In this document: positions 30,888-38,095 of the stretch, one piece after another
Layout: the number at the start of each line of letters is the position of its first letter
How positions within the stretch are numbered: the stretch's first letter is position 1
Assembly: GCA_009827225.1 (NCBI GenBank)
Contig: WUAI01000026.1
Location: 1-46,163 of the forward strand
Length of the DNA stretch: 46,163 bases
Direction: 5' to 3'
Source of the DNA: Flavobacteriaceae bacterium
GTDB lineage: Bacteria > Bacteroidota > Bacteroidia > Flavobacteriales > Flavobacteriaceae
The notes under the pieces: generated by a model
What the model was told of the DNA's origin: nothing
The model's input: only the letters and a program-made list of their open reading frames with translations
The model's database searches: none
Program-made: the position numbers and the translations under genes

Positions 30888-31451
30888 ATGAATTCTAACT
30901 CCTCCCAAAACATTCTGGCCAATTTAGTTAATGGTGACGACCGTACCATACGCAATACCTATTCCAGCGTATTTCCAAAAGTAATTTCATTTGTAAAGAA
31001 CAATAAGGGTAGTTACGAAGATGCGGAAGAAATCTTTCAGGATGCCTTGTTCCAGGTGATTACCCGGGCTAAGATAAAGGGTATCGAGATAAAATCTTCG
31101 TTCGAAGCATATCTCTTTACGGTTTGCAAGAATCTTTGGTACAAAGAGTTAAATAAATCGAAAAAAGAGGTAAGAAATGATGGGGTCTTCGAACTTAAAG
31201 CGAGTGAGGATAAAACTATGGAGGCGATTTTATACCAGGATCGCTGGGATTTGTTCGAGGAAATGCTGCAGAAATTATCCGGAAATTGTGCGGAACTTTT
31301 GAAAGATTACTTTAAAAAAGTACCTTACAGTGAAATCGTTAAGAAATTTTCTTATGCGACCGAAAATACTGCATTTCAACGTGTTTTTAAATGCAAGAAA
31401 CGTTTAACCGAGCTCATTAAAAATGACCCCAGATATCGCGATTTAGTGTAA
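30888..31451 (+). CDS. RNA polymerase sigma-70 family (ECF-like) sigma factor
   Basis: The 187-residue protein has region 2 (about 25-95: SSVFPKVISFVKNNKGSYED, AEEIFQDALFQVITRAK, SFEAYLFTVCKNLWYKELNK). Region 4 follows (about 120-180: LQKLSGNCAELLKDYFKKVP, YSEIVKKFSYATENTAFQRV, FKCKKRLTEL). That is the two-domain ECF layout. It would direct RNA polymerase to a small regulon. The gene starting 2 bp later encodes a membrane TPR protein with an anti-sigma-like N-terminus, the usual partner arrangement in Bacteroidota. The divergent CHAT protease is an obvious candidate upstream signal or target. Confidence 0.88.
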   Translation: MNSNSSQNILANLVNGDDRTIRNTYSSVFPKVISFVKNNKGSYEDAEEIFQDALFQVITRAKIKGIEIKSSFEAYLFTVCKNLWYKELNKSKKEVRNDGVFELKASEDKTMEAILYQDRWDLFEEMLQKLSGNCAELLKDYFKKVPYSEIVKKFSYATENTAFQRVFKCKKRLTELIKNDPRYRDLV

Positions 31452-31453
31452 TC

Positions 31454-32254
31454 ATGGACGAATCTAGACTACAGAAAATAGAAGATTATTTGGCAAATCA
31501 GCTCTCTGAAGAGGAAGCCAGATTGTTTGAATTGGAGATTCAGAACGATCCGGACCTCGCTAAGGAGGTGGCACTGGCCAAACAGGTCAATCATCATCTT
31601 TCTGATACCATTGGTGAGGACTCGGTTCCAGACAATGAGTATACCGAAAAGATTCGTGAGTTTGTACAAAGTGAAGAAGCCACCAAAGTTCGTGAAGCCA
31701 TTGCCAAGGCTGGGAAGGAGTACGCTCCGGCTCCGAAAAAAGGTTTCTGGAATAACAGCCTGTTTAGGGTGGCGGCCATTGCAGTCCTTTTCTTAACAGT
31801 GGCTGGAGTGGTATATTTTGGGAATAATAACACCGGTCCAGGGTTGTATGCTGCCTATTACTCAGAAAAAGATGTCCCGGCCATCATCCAAAGAGATGAA
31901 ACCACCGATGCACTAGAGAATGCCGTGATCAAATTCCAGGATGAGAATTATCAGGAGGCTCTGCAAGAATTCGAAGCATATTTGTCCTCAAACCCTGAAA
32001 ACATCAATCCCAATGTGTATGTCTACACAGGTTTGTCTCACATGAATTTGGGACATGAGGAAGAATCCTTAATGGAATTTGATAACCTCATCAATTCAGA
32101 TGCATTGGATAGCTCCAAAGGTTTATGGTTCAAAGCACTCGCTTTGTTGAACTTTGGAGAGAAGAATAAAGCAAAAGAAGTGCTGGAACAACTGGTGTCC
32201 AACACTTCAAATTTCAACTTCGAATTAGCCAACGAACTATTAGGAGAATTGTAA
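31454..32254 (+). CDS. Anti-sigma-like single-pass membrane protein with periplasmic TPR domain
   Basis: The 266-residue protein has a cytoplasmic N-terminal part (1-100) with the pattern IEDYLANQLSEEEARLFELE, as seen in zinc-free anti-sigma N-termini of Bacteroidota. One transmembrane helix follows (about 105-123). The periplasmic domain carries TPR-like helices (about 150-266: FQDENYQEALQEFEAYLSSN, VYTGLSHMNLGHEEESLMEF). It starts 2 bp after the sigma stop, so it is co-transcribed. It probably holds the sigma factor at the membrane and senses something outside through its TPRs. Its stop lies 6 bp from the end of a convergent AraC-type gene. Confidence 0.75.
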   Translation: MDESRLQKIEDYLANQLSEEEARLFELEIQNDPDLAKEVALAKQVNHHLSDTIGEDSVPDNEYTEKIREFVQSEEATKVREAIAKAGKEYAPAPKKGFWNNSLFRVAAIAVLFLTVAGVVYFGNNNTGPGLYAAYYSEKDVPAIIQRDETTDALENAVIKFQDENYQEALQEFEAYLSSNPENINPNVYVYTGLSHMNLGHEEESLMEFDNLINSDALDSSKGLWFKALALLNFGEKNKAKEVLEQLVSNTSNFNFELANELLGEL

Positions 32255-32260
32255 GCCAAA

Positions 32261-32875
32261 TCAGGCTTCCAAGGTCTTCAAAAATTTGGAGGGATATATG
32301 TCGTATTTCTCTTTAAATTTCTTGGAGAAACTCTCTGCGCTCTTAAATCCATTTTCAAAAGCAATAGCCTCAATGGTAAATTTCCTTAATTGGGCATCCT
32401 TTTGTAATTCGGTGTATGCGTGCGCAATTCTGAGATCGTTCAGGTAATTCTTGAACGACTTGCCCTTCACACTATTGATCGTTTTCGACAAGTAGCTATG
32501 ATTGGTGCCAATATTCTTTGCGAGGGAGTTCAAGCTCACATGCTGGTTCAGGTAGCCCTTTTCAATTTCGAAGAGCTCTAGTTTTACCAGGATATCATTC
32601 CATATTTGTTCTGAAATTGAAATAGAAGCAACCCTTGGCGCTGCAACAGGTCGAACCATTTCTATGGTCTCCCCTTTTCTGTTTTCAACAATTCGTTTGT
32701 AATGGGTGAGTCTGTTCTGATGAAAATTGTACAACATAAGCGATAATTTAGAAACCAAGTCATTCACTACTTGTTTAGCACTGAAAGTCCAGTTTAATTT
32801 CTCAACGGACTTCTCAACATAAGGGACCGCGCCCTTGTTTACGGATGTTAGTGATAATTTGTCCATAGCATTCAT
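32261..32875 (-). CDS. AraC-type HTH transcription regulator (short form)
   Basis: The 204-residue product has a C-terminal AraC DNA-binding domain (about 105-204): SLNSLAKNIGTNHSYLSKTI, KGKSFKNYLNDLRIAHAYTE, then FTIEAIAFENGFKSAESFSK and KFKEKYDIYPSKF. The N-terminal 100 residues are helical and unfamiliar. Many flavobacterial regulators with this domain type have long N-terminal TPRs and a membrane helix. This one lacks both and would be soluble. ATG codons at 32875 and 32866 (Met 4) are both possible. It converges on the sigma/TPR pair with a 6-bp gap. Confidence 0.85.
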   Translation of the reverse strand: MNAMDKLSLTSVNKGAVPYVEKSVEKLNWTFSAKQVVNDLVSKLSLMLYNFHQNRLTHYKRIVENRKGETIEMVRPVAAPRVASISISEQIWNDILVKLELFEIEKGYLNQHVSLNSLAKNIGTNHSYLSKTINSVKGKSFKNYLNDLRIAHAYTELQKDAQLRKFTIEAIAFENGFKSAESFSKKFKEKYDIYPSKFLKTLEA

Positions 32876-32923
32876 TTTTCATCGAACTTAAAGCCATAAT
32901 GTTAAAAAATGGATAATGCCGAT

Positions 32924-32973
32924 AAAGATTTACCCTAAAAAAAAGGGTATATCTTTAACGGGAAGTAACTTCC
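32924..32973. promoter_or_regulatory. Two inverted repeats between fabD and the AraC-type gene
   Basis: The arms AAAGATTTACCCT (32924-32936) and AGGGTATATCTTT (32944-32956) match at 12 of 13 positions around an A7 loop. Right beside them is the perfect palindrome GGAAGT-A-ACTTCC (32961-32973). The first may end fabD transcription, but its T-run is in the loop, not after the stem. Both lie 50-100 bp before the AraC-type start and could be operator sites. Confidence 0.5.
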
Positions 32974-33002
32974 GATAAAGTTTTCCTGAAGTAATTTTTG
33001 GT

Positions 33003-33884
33003 CTAAATGGACGCTTTCTGAGTCTCGAGACTGCGGTCAACTTTCTTTACAAGTCCTTGTAATACGTTACCTGGTCCAACTTCGATAAATTGAGTAGCAC
33101 CATCTGCAATCATGTTCTGAACACTCTGTGTCCACTTTACAGGTGCGGTTAACTGAGCAATAAGATTCTTTTTCATTTCTGAAGGGTCTGTCACAGCCGT
33201 CGTACTCACATTTTGGTAAATAGGGCAGGCTGGAGCGGTAAAAACCGTATCCTCAATGGCCGCTGCCAATTCCTCCCGGGCAGGTTCCATCAAAGGACTG
33301 TGAAAAGCTCCCCCAACAGGTAATAGTAAGGCGCGTCTCGCACCTGCTTCTTTTAAGGATTCACAGGCCGTATTCACGGCTTCCACTTCACCCGATATTA
33401 CCAGTTGTCCCGGGCAATTGTAATTCGCGGCTACTACGATTCCCGGGGTGCTGACACAAATTTCTTCGACCACATTGTCTTCCAGGCCTAAAACGGCAGC
33501 CATAGTAGAAGGTTCCAGTTCACAGGCACGTTGCATAGCCATAGCCCGCTTAGAGACCAGTTTCAAACCATCAGTAAAAGCAAGAGTGCGGTTGGCAACC
33601 AGGGCAGAAAGCTCCCCCAGGGAGTGACCCGCCACCATATCCGGTTGAAAGTCGGATCCCATCACCTCCGCGAGAATCGTTGAATGTAAGAAAATCGCCG
33701 GTTGGGTTACTTTGGTTTCCTTTAGCTCATCTGGCGTGCCTTCGAACATAATTTTAGTGATATCGAAGCCCAAAACTTCATTTGCGTGTTGGAACAATTC
33801 TTTGGCTTTGTCTGAAGCTTCGTACAGGTCCTGTCCCATTCCAGTGAATTGGGCTCCCTGACCCGGAAATAAATATGCTTTCAT
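33003..33884 (-). CDS. fabD: Malonyl-CoA:acyl carrier protein transacylase
   Basis: The 293-residue enzyme loads malonyl groups onto acyl carrier protein for fatty acid synthesis. The evidence is FPGQGAQFTGMG at the N-terminus, the nucleophile Ser 88 in VAGHSLGELSAL, the substrate-binding Arg in KRAMAMQ, the catalytic His in GGAFHSPLM, and the C-terminal IEVGPGNVLQGLVKK. Length is normal. A good -7 element (33904-33911) lies just upstream, so it can be transcribed separately from the fructosamine kinase-like gene 36 bp before it. Confidence 0.97.
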   Translation of the reverse strand: MKAYLFPGQGAQFTGMGQDLYEASDKAKELFQHANEVLGFDITKIMFEGTPDELKETKVTQPAIFLHSTILAEVMGSDFQPDMVAGHSLGELSALVANRTLAFTDGLKLVSKRAMAMQRACELEPSTMAAVLGLEDNVVEEICVSTPGIVVAANYNCPGQLVISGEVEAVNTACESLKEAGARRALLLPVGGAFHSPLMEPAREELAAAIEDTVFTAPACPIYQNVSTTAVTDPSEMKKNLIAQLTAPVKWTQSVQNMIADGATQFIEVGPGNVLQGLVKKVDRSLETQKASI

Positions 33885-33903
33885 CGGTTTGATTTTACGC
33901 TGA

Positions 33904-33911
33904 CAAAAATA
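33904..33911 (-). promoter_or_regulatory. -7 promoter element of fabD
   Basis: On the minus strand the sequence is TATTTTTG, a perfect TAnnTTTG match, giving a start near 33899 and a leader of about 15 nt. No TTG at ideal spacing was found, so it is supported by one element only. Confidence 0.45.
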
Positions 33912-33920
33912 ATGGATTCT

Positions 33921-34769
33921 CTAAGAATATCGGTTAACAATAGCTCTAACTTGTGAAAGATATCCGCTACCAAATAAATTCAAATGGACAAGCAAGTAAT
34001 AGAGTTGCCAGATATCAAGTCGATTTTTCCAACCTTGTAACATAGGAAAAATCGACTCATAACTCTCGAAAACCACTGGAGGGAAACCGCCGAACAAATG
34101 CATCATGGCGAAATCCATCTCTCTCGGCGCAAATGAAACAGCAGGGTCAATCAATACCGGGGCACCGTTATGATCCACCAAATAATTGCCATTCCACAGA
34201 TCGCCATGAATAAGGGACGGTCCTTCTACCGGTATTTCATTTTCTATATTCAAAAGGAATCTTTCCAAGGCTTCAAATCGGAAACCTCTCCTTTCTGCCA
34301 TTTCAAATTGAGGTCGAAGCCGCTCATGGATATAGAAATCTTTCGCACTAGAGTGATTACCATTGGGCTGAGGTAAGCTTCCGATATAGTTGCTATGATC
34401 CAATCCAAAAGTCTCTGAGGTATTTTGATGCAAACGAGCGAGTGAGATTCCAAATGACTCCCAAAAGGTTGGGCCTGGATTTCCCTGTTCTATGAATTTT
34501 ATCAATAGATAGGACTTGTTTTCGATCTCTCCGTTTCCAATGACCTTTGGTACCCGAAAGGTCTTGGTGCTTTCGAGCAATTCAAGTCCGCGAAGCTCCG
34601 CCTCAAACATGCCGGGATAGGTAGCGGCGTCATTGATCTTGACCACCCAATCCTTCTCGGGACCGGAAAGGCGATACACTTCATTGATATCCCCTCCAAA
34701 TAGTCTGGTGTATGTCTGTAGCTCGAAATGATTCCTCTCTATGATCGCTCGGAGTATCCTTTCCATCAC
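33921..34769 (-). CDS. Fructosamine kinase family protein
   Basis: The 282-residue aminoglycoside-kinase-fold protein has an N-terminal lobe with DWVVKIND, the catalytic loop LIHGDLWNGNYLVD and the metal-binding LIDPAVSFAPREMDFAMM, all typical of fructosamine/ketosamine-3-kinases. These phosphorylate sugar adducts on amines so that they decompose (deglycation). Length fits. It is 12 bp downstream of folA in a minus-strand operon with folA and the 2TM protein. The deglycation role is inferred from the family. Confidence 0.88.
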   Translation of the reverse strand: MMERILRAIIERNHFELQTYTRLFGGDINEVYRLSGPEKDWVVKINDAATYPGMFEAELRGLELLESTKTFRVPKVIGNGEIENKSYLLIKFIEQGNPGPTFWESFGISLARLHQNTSETFGLDHSNYIGSLPQPNGNHSSAKDFYIHERLRPQFEMAERRGFRFEALERFLLNIENEIPVEGPSLIHGDLWNGNYLVDHNGAPVLIDPAVSFAPREMDFAMMHLFGGFPPVVFESYESIFPMLQGWKNRLDIWQLYYLLVHLNLFGSGYLSQVRAIVNRYS

Positions 34770-34781
34770 TGAACTCGATAA

Positions 34782-35264
34782 TTATTTCTTTAACCAGGTC
34801 TCGTAGGTAAACGCATAGTCATGACGTTCGTCCCTCGAATGATACACACTGTTGGTAAGCGTCCAATCCGATTCATCAATAGCAGGGAAGTAGGTGTCTG
34901 CATCAAATTCTCCATGCACCCTGGTAAGCTCAATCTTGTTGGCAACTTCAAGCCCAAGTGAGTAGATCTCGCCGCCTCCGATTATGAAGATTTCCGGATC
35001 ATCGGCTGCCAAATCAAGAGCCTCTTGAAGTGATGAGGTGACAAGCACTCCTGGATATTGATAGTTTGGATTACGGGTAATTACAATGTGCGTTCGGTTG
35101 GGTAAAGGCTTTGGAAACGACTCGAAGGTCTTTCGCCCCATTATGATATGGTGGCCGGTAGTGAGTTGTTTGAATCTTTTGAAGTCATCAGGTAAATGCC
35201 AAACCAGGGCATTTTCCAACCCTAATTCGTTGTTCTCTCCCGCCGCGGCGATCATGGTGATCAA
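34782..35264 (-). CDS. folA: Dihydrofolate reductase
   Basis: The 160-residue enzyme reduces dihydrofolate to tetrahydrofolate with NADPH. It has IAAAGENNELGLENALVWHL, the catalytic acid in LPDDFKRFKQLT, MGRKTFESFPKPLPNR, and the NADPH-binding FIIGGGEIY. It overlaps the upstream 2TM gene by 4 bp (ATGA). Met 4 is a possible alternative start. The functional partner thymidylate synthase (thyA) is encoded 4.5 kb away on the same strand. Confidence 0.96.
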   Translation of the reverse strand: MITMIAAAGENNELGLENALVWHLPDDFKRFKQLTTGHHIIMGRKTFESFPKPLPNRTHIVITRNPNYQYPGVLVTSSLQEALDLAADDPEIFIIGGGEIYSLGLEVANKIELTRVHGEFDADTYFPAIDESDWTLTNSVYHSRDERHDYAFTYETWLKK

Positions 35265-35677
35265 TCGGGCTGGTTTGGTTCCTGACTTTCGTTTTTTTTT
35301 ACTTCAGCTACCGTGACTTCCTGGATGGCTTGCTTTTTTAATTCCGCAATTCGTGCTTCTTGTTGAGCCTTCAGTTTTTCCAACTGACGATCTTCCCAAT
35401 CTTTCCCCATGAATTTATTCAATAATAGAACATTCAGCATATGAACAACAAACAACAGGGCCCAAAGTAAAATCGCCCAAATGAACCAGTCTTTAATAAA
35501 GAAATCCTTGCCGACTCCCAAAACAGGGTTAATAATGATTAGGATTACAGAACCTGCAAGAAACAATATGAAATGCTGCATCAAACGTTTCTTCTGCTTG
35601 ATCCTTGCCCTCGCATATTGATACTGTTCGCGCTGTTCGGAATCTAACTGAGAGCTTTTTTTGTTTTTTGAGAACAT
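35261..35677 (-). CDS. 2TM domain-containing membrane protein
   Basis: This is about 138 residues from MFSKNKKSS. The 2TM signature is clear: a basic helix YQYARARIKQKKRLMQHF, two membrane segments (about residues 34-52 and 62-82 from this start) and a charged coiled C-terminal tail (EDRQLEKLKAQQEARIAEL). An upstream ATG at 35719 would add 14 hydrophobic residues. I prefer 35677 because it leaves room for promoters of the divergent gene at 35736. The function is unknown; the family is common in Flavobacteria. It is translationally coupled to folA. Confidence 0.8.
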   Translation of the reverse strand: MFSKNKKSSQLDSEQREQYQYARARIKQKKRLMQHFILFLAGSVILIIINPVLGVGKDFFIKDWFIWAILLWALLFVVHMLNVLLLNKFMGKDWEDRQLEKLKAQQEARIAELKKQAIQEVTVAEVKKNESQEPNQPD

Positions 35678-35735
35678 GCTGGTTACTTTTACAATCAAGG
35701 TAAAAATACCATTTTTCATCGTTTATCTCACTTCT

Positions 35736-36821
35736 ATGGTCGACTTTACTTCCGAATTCCCTTTAACGGCGAATTACACCTACTTAAATACTGCTTCCTG
35801 CGGATTGTTGTCAAATTCTCTGGTCGCCTGGAGACGGGAACATGATCGAAAGTTGCTGGAAGGAGGAAGTATTTTCAGGGATACCCACAAAGCACATATC
35901 ATAGAGATTCGTGAGACCATTGCTCGTTTTTTTCAAACGATCGTATCGAATGTAGCGATGGTGCCAAATTTTTCCTTCGGCCTTAATGTCTTGATAGATG
36001 GTCTGTCACGTGGGCAAAAAGTATTATTGATCGAAAGCGATTATCCTTCGGTGAACTGGCCTTTCGAAAGAAGGGACTTCGACATTGCTTACGTTCCTAT
36101 GGCCTCCAATTTGGAGGAGCATATTTCCGAAGCATTCCAAAAACAGCAACCGGAGATCTTTGCTTTTAGTTTGGTGCAATACGTGAGCGGACTCAAACTC
36201 GATATGGAATTTCTCAAAGAGTTGAAAAGCACATATCCGGACACCCTGTTTATTGTCGATGGCACCCAGTTTTTGGGAACTACCAATTTCAACTTTAATG
36301 AGAGCCCACTGGATATCATCGGGGCCAGTGCTTATAAATGGTTACTTTCAGGATACGGCAATGGTTTGTTCCTGATCAAAGAACATGCACAGGATCGTAT
36401 TCATCCTAAATTTATAGGGTACAATTCTGCGGATGCAGATTTTTCCAAAAAGAACGATATTGAGTTCATTGGTCATCTCGAACCGGGACATCAGGATACC
36501 CTGAATTATGGAAGCCTTGGTGAATCTCTTAAATTTCTGGAAGGTATTGGGATGTCGAATATCGAATCACATCTCGATGATCTCACTGCACAGATAAAAG
36601 CGGAACTTTCCGCCATGGATCTGTTAAATCAACTAGGTGCCCCAAGATCGAATATGTCCACCATTTTCAACATTAAAGGCGACCAGGCTCTATTTCAAAA
36701 ACTGAAAGAGAACAATATCATTGGCTCCTTAAGAGGTGACGGAATCCGGCTGAGCTTTCATTTGTATAATACACAACAAGACCTTGAACATCTTTTTGCA
36801 GTATTGAAAGGTCAAAAATGA
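35736..36821 (+). CDS. Aminotransferase class V-fold PLP enzyme (possible EgtE-like lyase)
   Basis: From the ATG at 35736 (MVDFTSEFPLTANYTYLNTA) it is 361 residues. A longer frame from 35661 would add 25 unrelated hydrophobic residues. Family features are YLNTASCG, the cofactor region IVDGTQFLGT, the PLP lysine in GASAYKWLLSGYGNG, and LNYGSLGESLKFLEGIG. Enzymes of this fold include cysteine desulfurases, kynureninases and EgtE, the PLP lyase of ergothioneine synthesis. It converges on the egt cluster with no gap: its stop abuts the DUF427 stop. That makes EgtE an attractive but unproven assignment. Confidence 0.8.
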   Translation: MVDFTSEFPLTANYTYLNTASCGLLSNSLVAWRREHDRKLLEGGSIFRDTHKAHIIEIRETIARFFQTIVSNVAMVPNFSFGLNVLIDGLSRGQKVLLIESDYPSVNWPFERRDFDIAYVPMASNLEEHISEAFQKQQPEIFAFSLVQYVSGLKLDMEFLKELKSTYPDTLFIVDGTQFLGTTNFNFNESPLDIIGASAYKWLLSGYGNGLFLIKEHAQDRIHPKFIGYNSADADFSKKNDIEFIGHLEPGHQDTLNYGSLGESLKFLEGIGMSNIESHLDDLTAQIKAELSAMDLLNQLGAPRSNMSTIFNIKGDQALFQKLKENNIIGSLRGDGIRLSFHLYNTQQDLEHLFAVLKGQK

Positions 36822-37103
36822 TTATTCAGTGATTTCCACGCCTTTCCAAAAGGCAACATATCCTTCGATAGACTTTGCGGCATGTGATGCCTCGGGGTAG
36901 TACCAGGCGGCATCGGTATTGGTTGCCCCGTCGACTTCCAGTGAATAATAACTTGCTTCACCTTTCCAGGGGCAGGTACTATGCGTACTGCTTTCTTTGA
37001 AGAATTCCTGTTGAATTGAATCCTTAGGAAAATAGTGGTTGTTCTCAATTACGATTGTCTGATCGCTTTCTGCGATCACCTTTCCATTCCAAATAGCTTT
37101 CAT
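36822..37103 (-). CDS. DUF427 family protein
   Basis: The 93-residue protein has the DUF427 layout: KAIWNGKVIAESDQTIVIEN, YFPKDSIQ, STHSTCPWKGEASYYSLEVD and AWYYPEASHAA, ending VAFWKGVEI. It is a small beta-rich cytosolic protein of unknown biochemistry. It lies 3 bp downstream of egtD on the same strand and so is probably in the ergothioneine operon. Confidence 0.88.
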   Translation of the reverse strand: MKAIWNGKVIAESDQTIVIENNHYFPKDSIQQEFFKESSTHSTCPWKGEASYYSLEVDGATNTDAAWYYPEASHAAKSIEGYVAFWKGVEITE

Positions 37104-37106
37104 TTT

Positions 37107-38078
37107 TTATTTTTTTCTGAAAATATAGTTTTTAAAATACTCTTTCGAATCACTGAACGAAGACTCAATCGAAAGACCCGATTCCTCCGCTAACCATTCC
37201 ACAACAGCGTCGTCATATTTCTGTGAGATTTCAGTATGAATGGTTTCCCATTGCTTGAAATTAAAGGTTTCCCCCAATTCCGCAATAGTTACCTCTTGTG
37301 TTTCCAAAGAGACCAAATAACTTTTTGCAGTTCCCGTTTCCGGATCATACACTTCCCAATGTTTGAATTTGTCGAGGTCGAAATTACCTCCCAACTCTCT
37401 ATTGATACGCGTGAGTAGATTCTTGTTAAATGCTTCAGTAACACCGGTGGGGTCATTGTAGGCATCCAAAATGACCTGAGGATCCTTCTTTTGATCCAGG
37501 CCCATGAACAATAAATCGTCTTCATTCATATTCTCGCTTAGCTGAGATAAGAACTGGATCGCCCGGTCATGCAGAAGATTCCCCATATTGGACCCAAGTA
37601 ACATGATCACCTTTTTGCGTTTATCATAATTACCCAGGCGCTGTAACACTTCGAAATATTCACCTCTTTCCGGGGCTATTTCGAGCTCACTGAATTCCAT
37701 TCGAAGGGAATCGGCCAAACCGGAAAGCGCATTCTCGCTGATGTCAATGGGTTTGTAAACAAAGTCGAGTCCCCTGTTAATGAAATGTTCCAGAAGTACT
37801 TTGGTTTTCTCTCCATCTCCGGCTCCTAACTCTATCAGGTCGAACCCGTGGCCCAGACCACGAAAAAAATCAGCAATGCTCGATTTATGAAGTTGGAAAA
37901 TCTCATACTCCGAATTCGTAAGGTAATATTCGGGCAGTTTCATGATATCCTGAAACAAGCGGTCACCCGTTGAGTCATAGATATATTTAGAGTACAAATA
38001 CTTTGGAAAGCTGGATAGCCCTTCCAGTACGTCTTTTTTAAATGTAGCGTCGACCGCAACGTTGGTTTCAGTGTTCAT
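37107..38078 (-). CDS. egtD: L-histidine N-alpha-methyltransferase
   Basis: The 323-residue SAM-dependent enzyme trimethylates histidine to hercynine, the first step of ergothioneine synthesis. Family evidence: FPKYLYSKYIYDSTGDRLFQ, PEYYLTNSEYEIF, the SAM site DLIELGAGDGEKTKVLL, IMLLGSNMGNLL and FMGLDQKKDP. Length matches EgtD. It is 17 bp downstream of egtB and 3 bp upstream of the DUF427 gene. Together egtB and egtD give the two central steps. Confidence 0.95.
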   Translation of the reverse strand: MNTETNVAVDATFKKDVLEGLSSFPKYLYSKYIYDSTGDRLFQDIMKLPEYYLTNSEYEIFQLHKSSIADFFRGLGHGFDLIELGAGDGEKTKVLLEHFINRGLDFVYKPIDISENALSGLADSLRMEFSELEIAPERGEYFEVLQRLGNYDKRKKVIMLLGSNMGNLLHDRAIQFLSQLSENMNEDDLLFMGLDQKKDPQVILDAYNDPTGVTEAFNKNLLTRINRELGGNFDLDKFKHWEVYDPETGTAKSYLVSLETQEVTIAELGETFNFKQWETIHTEISQKYDDAVVEWLAEESGLSIESSFSDSKEYFKNYIFRKK

Positions 38079-38095
38079 TGGTAATATAGTCGGAA

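Noticed and set aside
35661-35735. N-terminal extension of the class V aminotransferase
   Set aside because: The added residues are unrelated and hydrophobic and overlap the divergent 2TM gene; ATG 35736 fits the family start.
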